Source of the DNA: Gemmatimonadaceae bacterium
Lineage (GTDB): Bacteria; Gemmatimonadota; Gemmatimonadetes; Gemmatimonadales; Gemmatimonadaceae
NCBI GenBank assembly: GCA_025451425.1
Contig: JANWKK010000295.1
Location: 1 to 9,717, forward strand
Reading direction: 5' to 3'
Length of the DNA stretch: 9,717 nt
Shown here: positions 1 to 7,180 of the stretch, one piece after another
Position numbering within the stretch: position 1 is the stretch's first letter
Layout: every line of letters begins with the position of its first letter
Notes under the pieces: generated by a model
Database searches by the model: none
Told to the model about the DNA's origin: nothing
The model's input: the letters and a program-made list of their open reading frames with translations, nothing else
Made by a program: the position numbers and the translations under genes

Positions 1-2
1 CT

Positions 3-1298
3 GGCCTCGCCCCCGCTCTACGCGCGACACATGCGACGACGCTGGCACGCCTGCGCAGCGGCGCGCATGGGTCTGTTGGCAGGCGGCACGACGCTCGCGT
101 TCGCGCCATCCTCATCGCGGCGCAATTTGCGCTCGCGTTGATGCTACTCATCGGCTCGGGGCTACTCATTCGCAGTTTCGTCAAGCTGCAATCAGTCGAC
201 CTCGGCTTCGACCCTGATAATCGAGTTGCGATCGGCATCTTTCCGGCAGGAAAGTACGACGACCCAGCGGCAGTGTCAGGATTGTATCGCGCGCTGCTGG
301 AAAGCATGAATGCCGTTCCTGGCGTGCGCGACGTCGGATTCGTAAATCACTTGCCAATTGGCGGCGGCGCTGTCACGTCGCCGGTGCAGGTGGACGGACG
401 AACTGACGACGTGACTCGACAGCCGCAAGCCTTCTACCGCACGGCCTCGGAGAGCTACCTACGTACGATGGGGATGCGGGTCGCGCGCGGTCGTTGGTTC
501 ACGGATGCCGATATCCGCGATAAGACGGGATTCGTGGTCAACGAGACGCTCGCCAAGCAGATATGGCCAGGCGCCGACCCTATCGGGCAACGCGTCACAC
601 TGCGACGCTCGTCCCAAGCGCGTCCTGACTATGGTAAGCCGATCAACGGCGTCGTCATCGGGGTAATCAGAGACGTTAGGCAACAAGCCGTAGGTGTCAA
701 GCCATCTCCCGAGGTGTTCGTGCCATGGACGCTCGAGGTCTGGCCGTGGATCACCATCGTCGCCCACGTGCAGAATCCACAGCGAGAGATCCCGTTGCTC
801 CGTCGCGCCATCCTCGCCGTCGATCCAACGATTCCGGTTGCGGGAAATACTCTTCAAGGCGGCTTCGTCACGATCGAGAGCACGCTGTCGAGCTCCGAAT
901 CACAGCGCCGTCTGGCGACATCGCTCGTCGGCTCGTTCGCCGCGGTGGCGCTTCTTCTCGCGGCGATCGGCATGTACGGTGTGATTGCCTATGGCGTGGC
1001 GCAGCGCACGCGCGAGATGGGCGTCCGCATGGCGTTAGGCGCGAGCGACCGCCGCATCCTACGGCTGATCCTCGGCGAGGGCATTCGGCTTGCCGCACTC
1101 GGCACCGGTCTCGGCATAGTCGCGGCCTTCGCCTCGACGCGGCTCATTCGCTCGTTGCTCTTCGAGACGGTGCCGACCGACCCGCTCACCTTCATTGTGA
1201 CGCCTCTCGTCCTGGCAGCCGTCGCACTGCTCGCGACGTATGTTCCCGCGCGCCGCGCTACGCGCCTGGATCCAACGCTTGCGATTCGTGGGGAATGA
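3..1298 (+). CDS. ADOP-type ABC permease (MacB/FtsX family), C-terminal part, 5' end off the window
   Basis: This is an inner-membrane permease of the MacB/FtsX type, most like the acidobacterial duplicated orphan permeases (ADOP), which carry two FtsX modules and no ATPase domain; the substrate is unknown. The frame is open from base 3 and gives 431 residues ending in TGA at 1296-1298. The first residues (GLAPALRAT, then ILIAAQFALALMLLIGSG near residues 37-54) match the junction before the second ADOP half. The TTG/ATG codons at 138-143 lie inside that membrane helix and are not the start. A periplasmic MacB-like domain follows (about 65-300). Three more helices then come at about 309-333 (AAIGMYGVIAYG), 360-385 and 397-415. 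The cytoplasmic loop REMGVRMALGASDRRI is typical of FtsX permeases, as is the tail PARRATRLDPTLAIRGE. The family is clear; calling it ADOP and not MacB rests on the middle junction, because the N-terminal half is not visible. Confidence 0.9.
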   Translation, partial: GLAPALRATHATTLARLRSGAHGSVGRRHDARVRAILIAAQFALALMLLIGSGLLIRSFVKLQSVDLGFDPDNRVAIGIFPAGKYDDPAAVSGLYRALLESMNAVPGVRDVGFVNHLPIGGGAVTSPVQVDGRTDDVTRQPQAFYRTASESYLRTMGMRVARGRWFTDADIRDKTGFVVNETLAKQIWPGADPIGQRVTLRRSSQARPDYGKPINGVVIGVIRDVRQQAVGVKPSPEVFVPWTLEVWPWITIVAHVQNPQREIPLLRRAILAVDPTIPVAGNTLQGGFVTIESTLSSSESQRRLATSLVGSFAAVALLLAAIGMYGVIAYGVAQRTREMGVRMALGASDRRILRLILGEGIRLAALGTGLGIVAAFASTRLIRSLLFETVPTDPLTFIVTPLVLAAVALLATYVPARRATRLDPTLAIRGE

Positions 1299-1301
1299 CA
1301 A

Positions 1302-1371
1302 AGTGGCGAGCGATGAGTGACGAGTGGCGAGTAGAAATGAACCCGTCACTCGTCACTTGCTACTGGCCACT
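1302..1371. repeat. Heptad-repeat hairpin between convergent genes, possible bidirectional terminator
   Basis: The left arm (1302-1329) is four 7-bp units of the type AGTGRCG: AGTGGCG, AGCGATG, AGTGACG and AGTGGCG. The right arm (1344-1371) holds four units in the opposite sense: CGTCACT, CGTCACT, TGCTACT and GGCCACT. The arms face each other in register around a 14-base loop. Two inner unit pairs match fully or with one G-U pair, the outermost pair matches 6 of 7, and one pair is poor. The structure starts just after the ADOP stop codon (1296-1298) and reaches into the stop codon of the convergent LysM-protein gene (1370-1372). That placement suits transcription termination for both strands. 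There is no T-run, so a classical Rho-independent terminator is not shown. Confidence 0.7.
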
Positions 1372-2137
1372 AGTGCCCAGGGATTACGAGCGTCTGCCCG
1401 GGGCGAATCGTTGTGTGAGCAAGACGGTTCGCGGCGATGAGCTCGCGTACACTCGTCGAGTGCTCCTGAGCAATGCTCCAGAGCGAATCACCTTCGCGAA
1501 CCTTGTAACGCCGGGCCACTGGCGCCGGCGTATGTGCCACCGCGACGATCATCGCGGTCGGCCGCTCCTCCGGCATTGCCCCAGCAAATCGGAGATACTC
1601 GGGTCCGAACACCGCGACGTGGAAATGGGCCGGGTGATGCTCCTCGGTTGCCTCGATCACGCCATCGCCTTCGAGCGTAAGCAGCTCGCGTCGCAGCCAC
1701 GTTAGGCACCGGCCGCTTGGTTTACGGAGGTCGACAGCCATGCCCGTTGGATGCACCGAGCGCTGCGAGCTGTTCGAGGGCTGCCGGGTCTCGGGTCGCA
1801 CGCCGCTCGTGACAACCAACTCCTCCCTGCAGGCCTGATCGTAATCCGACGCGAGGCGCTCGACGAAGGTCAGCGTCGCAGGCCGGACGAACGGAAAGGC
1901 CACACGGTGCACCTCGTAGCCGCGGTCGGTACGGAGCTGAACAAGCTCGCCGCGCGCGGCCGCCCAGCGGACGTCGTTGCTGTTCTCGTAGAACGGCAAC
2001 CCGTCGCTAACGGCGTGATCGTACATGCGCTCGACGCTCTCCAGCGAGCCGCGCAGTGATTGCGCCGCGGCGAGGACAGGTCGACCGGCGACTATAATGA
2101 ATGCGACAAAAGCCGCCCGGAAACGGAAACGAGTCAT
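1370..2137 (-). CDS. Secreted DUF5715-type protein with LAS/M15-like metallopeptidase motifs and a C-terminal LysM domain
   Basis: The 255-residue product is probably exported and bound to peptidoglycan. Residues 1-26 form a signal peptide (basic start, hydrophobic core, AAAQ cleavage region). Residues 95-177 resemble the DUF5715/LAS peptidase core: SGVRPETRQ (111-119), SVHPTGMAVD with H129 and D136, and HPAHFHVAVF with H171 and H173. The H-x6-D plus H-x-H pattern is how D-Ala-D-Ala metallopeptidases of the M15/LAS fold bind zinc, so a cell-wall peptidase role is inferred, not proven. Residues 210-252 are a LysM domain (YKVREGDSLWSIAQ, NRL, IRPGQTLVIP), which binds peptidoglycan sugar chains. 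ATG at 2137 is chosen because it includes the whole signal peptide; no strong ribosome-binding site is visible before it. The gene lies 90 bases downstream of DUF1634 on the same strand and converges with the ADOP gene. Codons 142-145 span one CGTTAGGC site (1700-1707). Confidence 0.85.
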   Translation of the reverse strand: MTRFRFRAAFVAFIIVAGRPVLAAAQSLRGSLESVERMYDHAVSDGLPFYENSNDVRWAAARGELVQLRTDRGYEVHRVAFPFVRPATLTFVERLASDYDQACREELVVTSGVRPETRQPSNSSQRSVHPTGMAVDLRKPSGRCLTWLRRELLTLEGDGVIEATEEHHPAHFHVAVFGPEYLRFAGAMPEERPTAMIVAVAHTPAPVARRYKVREGDSLWSIAQEHSTSVRELIAANRLAHTTIRPGQTLVIPGH

Positions 2138-2185
2138 GGCAACATCAATACGATTCAGTGCAGTAATTGGAAACGGACATTCTGC

Positions 2186-2206
2186 CCGGGCGAACGAATT
2201 GCCCGG
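2186..2206 (-). terminator. Small GC-rich hairpin after DUF1634, weak terminator candidate
   Basis: CCGGGC (2186-2191) and GCCCGG (2201-2206) form a 6-bp stem around a 9-base loop. It lies 22 bases beyond the DUF1634 stop codon and about 50 bases before the next gene on the same strand. No T-run follows on the minus strand, so termination is a guess and the hairpin could equally be an operator. A 10-bp palindrome, GCGCATGCGC, sits next to it at 2209-2218. The remaining 90-base gap must also hold any promoter for the LysM-protein gene, but I could not identify one. Confidence 0.3.
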
Positions 2207-2227
2207 TTGCGCATGCGCGTTCGCTCT

Positions 2228-2632
2228 TCAACCGGAGACGCCGCCTGTCAAACTGAAAATCAGCAGCCCGAGAACGATCGAGGTCACGACGATGTAGACG
2301 CGATCGCGTTGCAGAATGAACGCGACAAGCGACATCGCGACTCTGGCCACGGGGGTCGCGATCAACAGCACCAACCCGAGCTGGACGATCGCCGCGGCGT
2401 GTAGGCCGAACGCACCTCGGGCAATGCTCGCGACGTGCGTCAGTTCTGCCGGTTCGCCGTGGAACACCCGATGACCCGTTGGCTCGGTGCCATGCTGGGC
2501 GAGATACAGCACACCGCCGATTGCGGCGACGATGGTTGCGGCGATGACGCCGATCCGCAGCAGGTTTCCGAGCAATTGGTCGACATCGTCATCGCTCCAG
2601 CGCTCGCGCCGGTCGCTATTCGGTGTTGCCAT
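2228..2632 (-). CDS. DUF1634 family small membrane protein, partner of the TSUP transporter
   Basis: The 134-residue inner-membrane protein has a charged, acidic N-terminus (DRRERWSDDDVDQ) followed by three predicted helices. These lie near residues 20-45 (LLRIGVIAATIVAAIGGVLY), 70-98 (AAIVQLGLVLLIATPVARV) and 110-130 (VYIVVTSIVLGLLIF). This size and pattern fit DUF1634, whose function is not established and which is often encoded beside TauE/SafE transporters. The ATG at 2632-2630 shares its A with the TSUP stop codon (TGATG), which points to translational coupling. A purine-rich ribosome-binding site, GAGGAGGG, lies just upstream inside the TSUP gene. The frame stays open up to 3022, but that upstream part only shadows TSUP and is rejected as the start. 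A role as an accessory or regulatory subunit of the transporter is inferred from the pairing alone. Confidence 0.87.
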   Translation of the reverse strand: MATPNSDRRERWSDDDVDQLLGNLLRIGVIAATIVAAIGGVLYLAQHGTEPTGHRVFHGEPAELTHVASIARGAFGLHAAAIVQLGLVLLIATPVARVAMSLVAFILQRDRVYIVVTSIVLGLLIFSLTGGVSG

Positions 2633-3468
2633 CAGAGCCCTCCTCGGACGCCTTTGTAGAGCATCTCCAGAGCAAGTACCACCACGACCACGGCGAAGAT
2701 CCGTCGTAACACTTTCGTGTTTGCATGCGCGAGCACGCGCGCTCCGGTGAGGGCTCCCGCGAGAACGCCAAGCATCACCGGCAGGGCGAGGGGCGGGTCG
2801 ATGTACCCGCGGGCGAGGTAGATCCCAGCGCTCGCCGCGGCCGTCACGCCGATCATAAAGTTGCTTGTCGTCGTCGAGACCTTGAACGGCAGGTGCATCA
2901 TCTGATCCATCGCCAGCACCTTGAGTGCCCCGGAGCCGATGCCTAACAAGCCGGAGAGAATGCCGGCGAGAAACATGAGACCGAAGCCTGCCGGCACGCG
3001 CTGAACCGCGTAGGGTTGCCAACCGTTAGGCGTCGGGTACGTGGAATTCAAGCGAAGCCGAATCGCCAGCGGATCCGCATTCTCCGTCGACACGTGTTCG
3101 GCAAGTGGCTTCGTGGAGCGATACGCCGAGTAAAGCAACACGAGTCCGAAGATCACAGCGATTGCGCCGGTCCCGATGCGCCCCGCCAGGTAGGCTCCGC
3201 CCAACGCGCCGACGGTCGTCGCGATCTCGAGTAGCATGCCAACGCGGACGTTGGTAAAACCTTCTTTGACGTACGCCGCCGCGGCGCCAGACGACGTTGC
3301 GATGACGGAGACCAACGACGCGCCGATCGCATAGCGCAGATCGACGCCGAAGACCAGCGTGAGCATCGGGACGATGATGATGCCACCACCGAGTCCCGTT
3401 AATGCACCGAGGAGTCCGGCCGAGAATGAGCCGCCGCCGACGAGCAGAGTGAAAAGGAGGAGAGACAT
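2632..3468 (-). CDS. TSUP family transporter (TauE/SafE), sulfite/organic anion permease-like
   Basis: This is a 278-residue inner-membrane permease of the TSUP family. Family members move sulfite, sulfoacetate, thiosulfate or similar anions; the substrate here cannot be read from sequence. The N-terminal half has the family signature GLLGALTGLGGGIIIVPMLT with GVDLRYAIGASLVSVIATS after it. A second, inverted half carries the matching GLMFLAGILSGLLGIGSGALKVLAMD. Glycine-rich loops and about eight hydrophobic segments agree with the fold and the usual 250-290 residue length. I prefer ATG at 3468. A TTG at 3498 in the same frame would add ten residues (MPRVSIVFTA); neither start has a good ribosome-binding site. 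The gene overlaps the DUF1634 start by one base and is divergent from the relic gene at 3587. It contains two GTTAGGC/GCCTAAC sites (2941-2947 and 3025-3031), one of which makes a rare TTA leucine codon. Confidence 0.9.
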   Translation of the reverse strand: MSLLLFTLLVGGGSFSAGLLGALTGLGGGIIIVPMLTLVFGVDLRYAIGASLVSVIATSSGAAAAYVKEGFTNVRVGMLLEIATTVGALGGAYLAGRIGTGAIAVIFGLVLLYSAYRSTKPLAEHVSTENADPLAIRLRLNSTYPTPNGWQPYAVQRVPAGFGLMFLAGILSGLLGIGSGALKVLAMDQMMHLPFKVSTTTSNFMIGVTAAASAGIYLARGYIDPPLALPVMLGVLAGALTGARVLAHANTKVLRRIFAVVVVVLALEMLYKGVRGGL

Positions 3469-3550
3469 TGCCGTGAATACTATCGATACGCGAGGCAAGG
3501 ATACGCGTCGATGACGCCGGTCTCACAGCGTTAGCACGGACCTGCACGGA

Positions 3551-3566
3551 CGTACACGACTAACGC
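3551..3566. repeat. Left inverted repeat flanking the GxxExxY relic
   Basis: Read in reverse complement, this 16-base segment is GCGTTAGTCGTGTACG. It matches GCGTTAGTCCGTGTTCG at 4006-4022 with one gap and one mismatch. It is also part of a local inverted repeat, GCGTTAG (3528-3534) against CTAACGC (3560-3566), whose spacer contains CACGGAC twice (3535-3541 and 3545-3551). The repeat lies 20 bases before the relic's start codon, with its right-hand partner 33 bases beyond the relic's stop. This bracket suggests the ends of an inserted cassette, but no transposase or target-site duplication was recognised. Confidence 0.6.
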
Positions 3567-3586
3567 GGAGACGACACCAGGAGCCG

Positions 3587-3972
3587 ATGCTCAATGAACA
3601 AGAATTAACCAGCAGAATAATCCAGTGCTCTTTCCGAGTATACGATGCCCTCGGCTACGGATTCCTGGCGTCCGTCTGCAGGCGAGCGATGGCGGCTTAC
3701 CGAACGTCCGACTCATAGTCGAATTAGAGGCGGTGATTGATGTCCGGTATCGCGGCGAAGGGGTGGGATCGCGCAGATGGGACGTCGAGCGAAAAGTGAT
3801 CGTCGAGGTAAAAATCCTTTCAGACCTTGCCGTCGCTGATCGTAAGCAACTGCTGAATTACCTGCGCGGTAGCCTCGGCGGAGGTAAGCCTTCTACTTCG
3901 ATTGGTCCGAAAGCCCGGTTCGAACGTCTCATCTTTACAAACGACCAAAAGAACAAACGGACCAGCCGCTAA
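3587..3972 (+). pseudogene. Frameshifted GxxExxY-family gene relic
   Basis: GxxExxY proteins are about 120-130 residues, with a nuclease-like fold and no settled function. From ATG 3587 the frame gives MLNEQELTSRIIQCSFRVYD and then ALGYGFLASVCRRAMA, matching the family start (a glutamate-rich N-terminus, I-I-x-x-x-F-x-V-h, LGxGFLxxVY). It stops at TAG 3716-3718 after 43 residues. The rest of the family continues in another frame from about 3695: VELEAVIDVRYRGEGVG, ERKVIVEVKILSDLAVADRK, QLLNYLRG and FERLIFTN, ending at TAA 3970. A short stretch in the first frame at 3881-3916 (EVSLLLRL) resembles the usual GLLLNF segment, suggesting a second, compensating pair of shifts. The signature residues are also altered: Y of ExxY is now C and E is now A or S. 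A ribosome-binding site AGGAG (3579-3583) survives. Sequencing error could explain one shift but not the altered residues and second shift together. Confidence 0.75.
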
Positions 3973-3980
3973 TGCAGCTC

Positions 3981-4021
3981 GTCCGTCTTAGTTCGTGTAT
4001 TGTCAGCGTTAGTCCGTGTTC
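3981..4021. repeat. Degenerate 20-bp direct repeat, two copies, downstream of the relic
   Basis: GTCCGTCTTAGTTCGTGTAT (3981-4000) and GTCAGCGTTAGTCCGTGTTC (4002-4021) agree at 14 of 20 positions and share the core TTAGT-CGTGT. They fill most of the space between the relic stop and the pump stop codon at 4040. The GTCCGTG word is the complement of CACGGAC, which occurs twice upstream of the relic, so the same repeat family appears on both sides in opposite sense. Function is unknown; the repeat may be part of the mobile cassette boundary. Confidence 0.5.
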
Positions 4022-4022
4022 G
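4006..4022. repeat. Right inverted repeat flanking the GxxExxY relic
   Basis: GCGTTAGTCCGTGTTCG is the partner of the left repeat at 3551-3566. It ends 17 bases before the stop codon of the RND pump gene. TTAGTC at 4009-4014 can also pair with GACTAA at 4038-4043, across the pump stop codon, giving a short hairpin that might help end transcription of the efflux operon; that stem is only 6 bp and is not claimed as a terminator. Confidence 0.55.
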
Positions 4023-4039
4023 CGCTCGAAAATCGGCGA

Positions 4040-7000
4040 CTAATCGTCTCCGACCCCAACGAGCTGCGGCCTCTCCCGCTCGATGTGCTCCGGCTCTTCC
4101 TCCACCGAACTCGCCAACCATCGATCAATCCGATCGCTCACGCCGGCGAGATACGTGTACACGACGGGCGTCACGTACAGCGTTATGAGCTGCGAGAACG
4201 CCAGTCCGCCGACGACCGCGATGCCTAACGGGCGCCGGGACTCCGCGCCCGCGCCCATCGACAGTGCAATCGGCAGCGTTCCCATCAGTGCCGCGACCGT
4301 CGTCATCATGATTGGACGGAAACGCACCAGCGACGCGTGGACGATCGCATCCTCGGGCTCACGCCCCTCCTTTCGTTCGGCCTCGAGCGCGAAATCGATC
4401 ATCATGATCGCGTTCTTCTTGACGAGGCCAACGAGCAGCACGATACCGACGAAGGCATACACGCTGAGATCGACGTGGAAGATCAGCAGCGTCAGCAGCG
4501 CGCCGAACGCGGCAAACGGTAAGCCCGAAAGAATCGTGATCGGATGAATAAAGCTCTCGTACAGCACGCCGAGCACGACGTAGATGACAAAGATCGCGAT
4601 TACGAGCAGCGCGACGAGGCCCGCCTGCGCCGCTTGGAAGGCCTGTGCCGTCCCTGAGAAGTTGGTGGCGATCGTTGAAGGCAGCGTGTTGCGGGCGATG
4701 TGCTGGACTTCGTTGACCGCGTCGCCTAACGCAACGCCCGGTCGCAAGTTGAACGACAGCGTCACCGATGGTAGCTGGCCGGCGTGATTCACTGCGACCG
4801 GCCCATTGCTCTGCGTCACGGTCGCCACCGCGCTCAGCGGCACGAGCGTCCCGTTGTTCGCTTGCACGTACAGCAGCGAGAGCGCCGAAAGGTCCAGCTG
4901 ATACTGCGGGAGCAGCTCCATCACCACCCAGTACTCATTGTTCGGGGTGTAGATGGTCGAAACCTGGCGCGAGCCGTAGGCGTCGTACAGCGCCATTTCG
5001 ATCTGCGTCGCGTTGACACCTAACGATGCAGCGCGCTCGCGGTCGATCTGGATGCTCGCCTGCGGATTCCCGAGCATGAGATCGCTTGTGACATCCTGAA
5101 GGACCTTCGACTTCTTCGCTTCGTCGACGAGCTTCTGCGCCGCCGGATACAGTGAGGCGATGTCCGAGCTCTGCATCGTGAACTGATACAGACTCTTGGC
5201 GACACGGCCGCCGATCTGGATGGCCGGCGGGTTCTGCATGAACACCACCATGCCCGGCACGCGCGCGACCTTCGGCCGCAGCTCGGCGATGATCTCGTCG
5301 GCGTTTTTCCGATCACTGCGCGGTTTGAGACCGATGAGAAAGCGACCTTGATTGAGCGATTGGTTGCTGCCGCCACCGCCGCCAACCGATGACATGAAGC
5401 CAGAGATGTTCGTGTCCTGTTGGATGATCGACGCGACCTCTCGCTGATGCGCGATCATGTCCAGGAACGATGTCCCCATTGCTGCCTCGGTCGTGACCGA
5501 GAGACTGCCGTTATCCTGGCTCGGGATGAATCCCTTCGGCACCAGCACGAACAGGACAATCGTGCCCGCGAGAATTCCCGCCGAGAACACCAACATCGAT
5601 CGGCGGTGCTCCATAACCCAGTGGAGCGACTTCGAGTACCAGCCCAGCAGCGATTCCCAGCCACGCTCGGTGATGTTGTACAACCGCCCATGCTCTTGGT
5701 GGCCATGCGCGCGAAGCACGCGGCTCGAGAGCATCGGCGTCAACGTCAGCGACACGATGCCCGACATCAGGATCGCCACAGCGATCACGACGGCGAACTC
5801 GTGGAACAACCGACCGATGATCCCGCCTAGGAAGAGAATCGGAATAAAAACCGCGACGAGCGAGATCGTCATCGAGAGAATGGTGAAGCCGACCTCCGCC
5901 GAGCCGTCGAAGGCGGCCTTGAGCGGCGGTTTCCCCATCTCCATGTGCCTAACGATGTTCTCGAGCATGACGATCGCGTCGTCGACCACGAAGCCAACCG
6001 CGAGCGTCAACGCCATCAACGACAGATTGTCGAGGCTGTAGTCGAGGAGATACATCACCGCGAACGTGCCGACGACTGAGATCGGCAACGCGAGGCTTGG
6101 AATGATCGTCGCCGAGACGTTGCGCAGGAACAAGAAAATGACCGCCACGACAAGGACGAGCGTCAGAAGCAGCGTCATCTTCACGTCGCGAACCGACTCC
6201 TCGATCGGGACGGTGCGATCGATCAGCGTCGTGAGATGTACGCTACCAGGAATCTGCGATCGCAGCTTTTCAACGAGATCCTTGACGCCCGACGCCACCG
6301 CGACCGTGTTCGAACCCGGCTGCCGCTGAATCGCCAGCACGATCGCGCGCTCGCCGTTGTACCAGCTCGCCACTTTATTGTTCTGAACATCGTCCAGTAC
6401 ATGGCCGATGTCGCCGAGCTTGACGGGCGCGCCGTTGCGATACGTCACGACCATGCGCGAGAACGACGCGGCGTCTTGCAGCTGTCCATTTGCCTGCACC
6501 GTGAACGCCTTGTTCGGCCCCCACAACACACCGGTGGGAAGATTCACGTTTTGGTTGTTAATGGCGTTCGCAACTTCGTCGATGCCAATCTTTCTATACG
6601 CGAGCGCCGTCGGATCGAGCTGCACGCGCACGGCGTACTTCTGCGAACCATACACCACGACCTGCGCCACACCCGCGACCATCGAGATGCGCTGCGCGAG
6701 CACCGTCTCGCCGTACTCGTCGAGCTGCGACAACGGCATGAGCTTCGACGTCAAGGCAAAGAGCAGGATTGCCTGATCGGCTGGATTCACCTTCTGGTAC
6801 GATGGCGGAATGATCCCCGGTGGGAGATTGCTCAGCGTCTTCGCGATCATCGCCTGAACGTCCTGCGCGGCCGCGTCAATGTTTCGGTCGAGCGCGAACT
6901 GAATGGTGATCGAAGTCGAGCCGAGGTTCGAGATCGACGTCATGTTGTCGATGCCGGCGATCGTCGAGAACTGTTTCTCGAGCGGCGTCGCCACCGCGGC

Positions 7001-7180
7001 CGCCATCGTCTCGGGGCTCGCACCAGGCAGCGTCGCTGAAACCTGAATCGTCGGAAAATCGACGGTCGGTAGATCGCTCACCGGGAGGCGACGGTACGCC
7101 GTTATGCCAAACACGATGAGGCCGACCATGAACAACACGGTCGTAACCGGTCGCCGGATGAACAGCGCTGAGAGATTCAT
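4040..7180 (-). CDS. RND efflux pump inner-membrane subunit, HAE1/MdtBC-like
   Basis: This 1046-residue proton-driven exporter sits in the inner membrane and works with the adaptor and TolC-like channel encoded upstream. The length is normal for HAE1 pumps. The N-terminus MNLSALFIRRPVTTVLF is the family start, and the first helix is at about 10-29. Helices 2-6 lie around 336-490, with the proton-relay pair D400-D401 (GFVVDDAIVMLEN). Helix 7 is at 529-547 and helices 8-12 at about 853-1011, with the partner lysine in VGLVKKNAIMMIDF (K921/K922). Two large periplasmic porter and docking regions lie at about 30-335 and 548-850. QYQFT-like YQFTMQSSD (665-673) and the overall style resemble MdtB/MdtC, but the substrate is unknown. 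A five-glycine run (600-604) lies in the second periplasmic region. The ATG overlaps the adaptor stop as ATGA (7180-7177). Four TTA leucine codons were found; three fall in GTTAGG sites (residues 720, 818 and 985). Confidence 0.96.
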   Translation of the reverse strand: MNLSALFIRRPVTTVLFMVGLIVFGITAYRRLPVSDLPTVDFPTIQVSATLPGASPETMAAAVATPLEKQFSTIAGIDNMTSISNLGSTSITIQFALDRNIDAAAQDVQAMIAKTLSNLPPGIIPPSYQKVNPADQAILLFALTSKLMPLSQLDEYGETVLAQRISMVAGVAQVVVYGSQKYAVRVQLDPTALAYRKIGIDEVANAINNQNVNLPTGVLWGPNKAFTVQANGQLQDAASFSRMVVTYRNGAPVKLGDIGHVLDDVQNNKVASWYNGERAIVLAIQRQPGSNTVAVASGVKDLVEKLRSQIPGSVHLTTLIDRTVPIEESVRDVKMTLLLTLVLVVAVIFLFLRNVSATIIPSLALPISVVGTFAVMYLLDYSLDNLSLMALTLAVGFVVDDAIVMLENIVRHMEMGKPPLKAAFDGSAEVGFTILSMTISLVAVFIPILFLGGIIGRLFHEFAVVIAVAILMSGIVSLTLTPMLSSRVLRAHGHQEHGRLYNITERGWESLLGWYSKSLHWVMEHRRSMLVFSAGILAGTIVLFVLVPKGFIPSQDNGSLSVTTEAAMGTSFLDMIAHQREVASIIQQDTNISGFMSSVGGGGGSNQSLNQGRFLIGLKPRSDRKNADEIIAELRPKVARVPGMVVFMQNPPAIQIGGRVAKSLYQFTMQSSDIASLYPAAQKLVDEAKKSKVLQDVTSDLMLGNPQASIQIDRERAASLGVNATQIEMALYDAYGSRQVSTIYTPNNEYWVVMELLPQYQLDLSALSLLYVQANNGTLVPLSAVATVTQSNGPVAVNHAGQLPSVTLSFNLRPGVALGDAVNEVQHIARNTLPSTIATNFSGTAQAFQAAQAGLVALLVIAIFVIYVVLGVLYESFIHPITILSGLPFAAFGALLTLLIFHVDLSVYAFVGIVLLVGLVKKNAIMMIDFALEAERKEGREPEDAIVHASLVRFRPIMMTTVAALMGTLPIALSMGAGAESRRPLGIAVVGGLAFSQLITLYVTPVVYTYLAGVSDRIDRWLASSVEEEPEHIERERPQLVGVGDD

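Noticed and set aside
138..143. TTG/ATG as start of the ADOP gene.
   Set aside because: The same frame is open to base 3 and encodes typical ADOP sequence upstream, and these codons lie inside a membrane helix.
1302..1371. CRISPR array as an explanation of the short repeats.
   Set aside because: Units are 7 bp with no spacers, and the second half is inverted.
725..1705. A 326-codon open frame on the plus strand running through the ADOP end and the LysM-protein gene.
   Set aside because: It shadows two well-recognised genes, is very rich in Arg, His and Asp as high-GC off-frame translations are, and crosses the intergenic hairpin.
2633..3022. An upstream extension of the DUF1634 frame by 130 codons.
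   Set aside because: It lies wholly within the TSUP gene in another frame and its Arg/Gly/Pro-rich translation resembles no family. The real start with ribosome-binding site is at 2632.
3026..3547. A 173-codon minus-strand frame overlapping the TSUP gene.
   Set aside because: It shadows TSUP in another frame and shows no family features.
5386..5394. The five-glycine run in the RND pump as a domain linker or insertion.
   Set aside because: It sits in a flexible periplasmic stretch where related pumps are also Gly/Ser-rich, and the total length is normal.
6236..7039. A 267-codon plus-strand frame opposite the RND pump.
   Set aside because: It is antisense to a conserved gene, with Arg/His-rich low-complexity composition and no recognisable motif.
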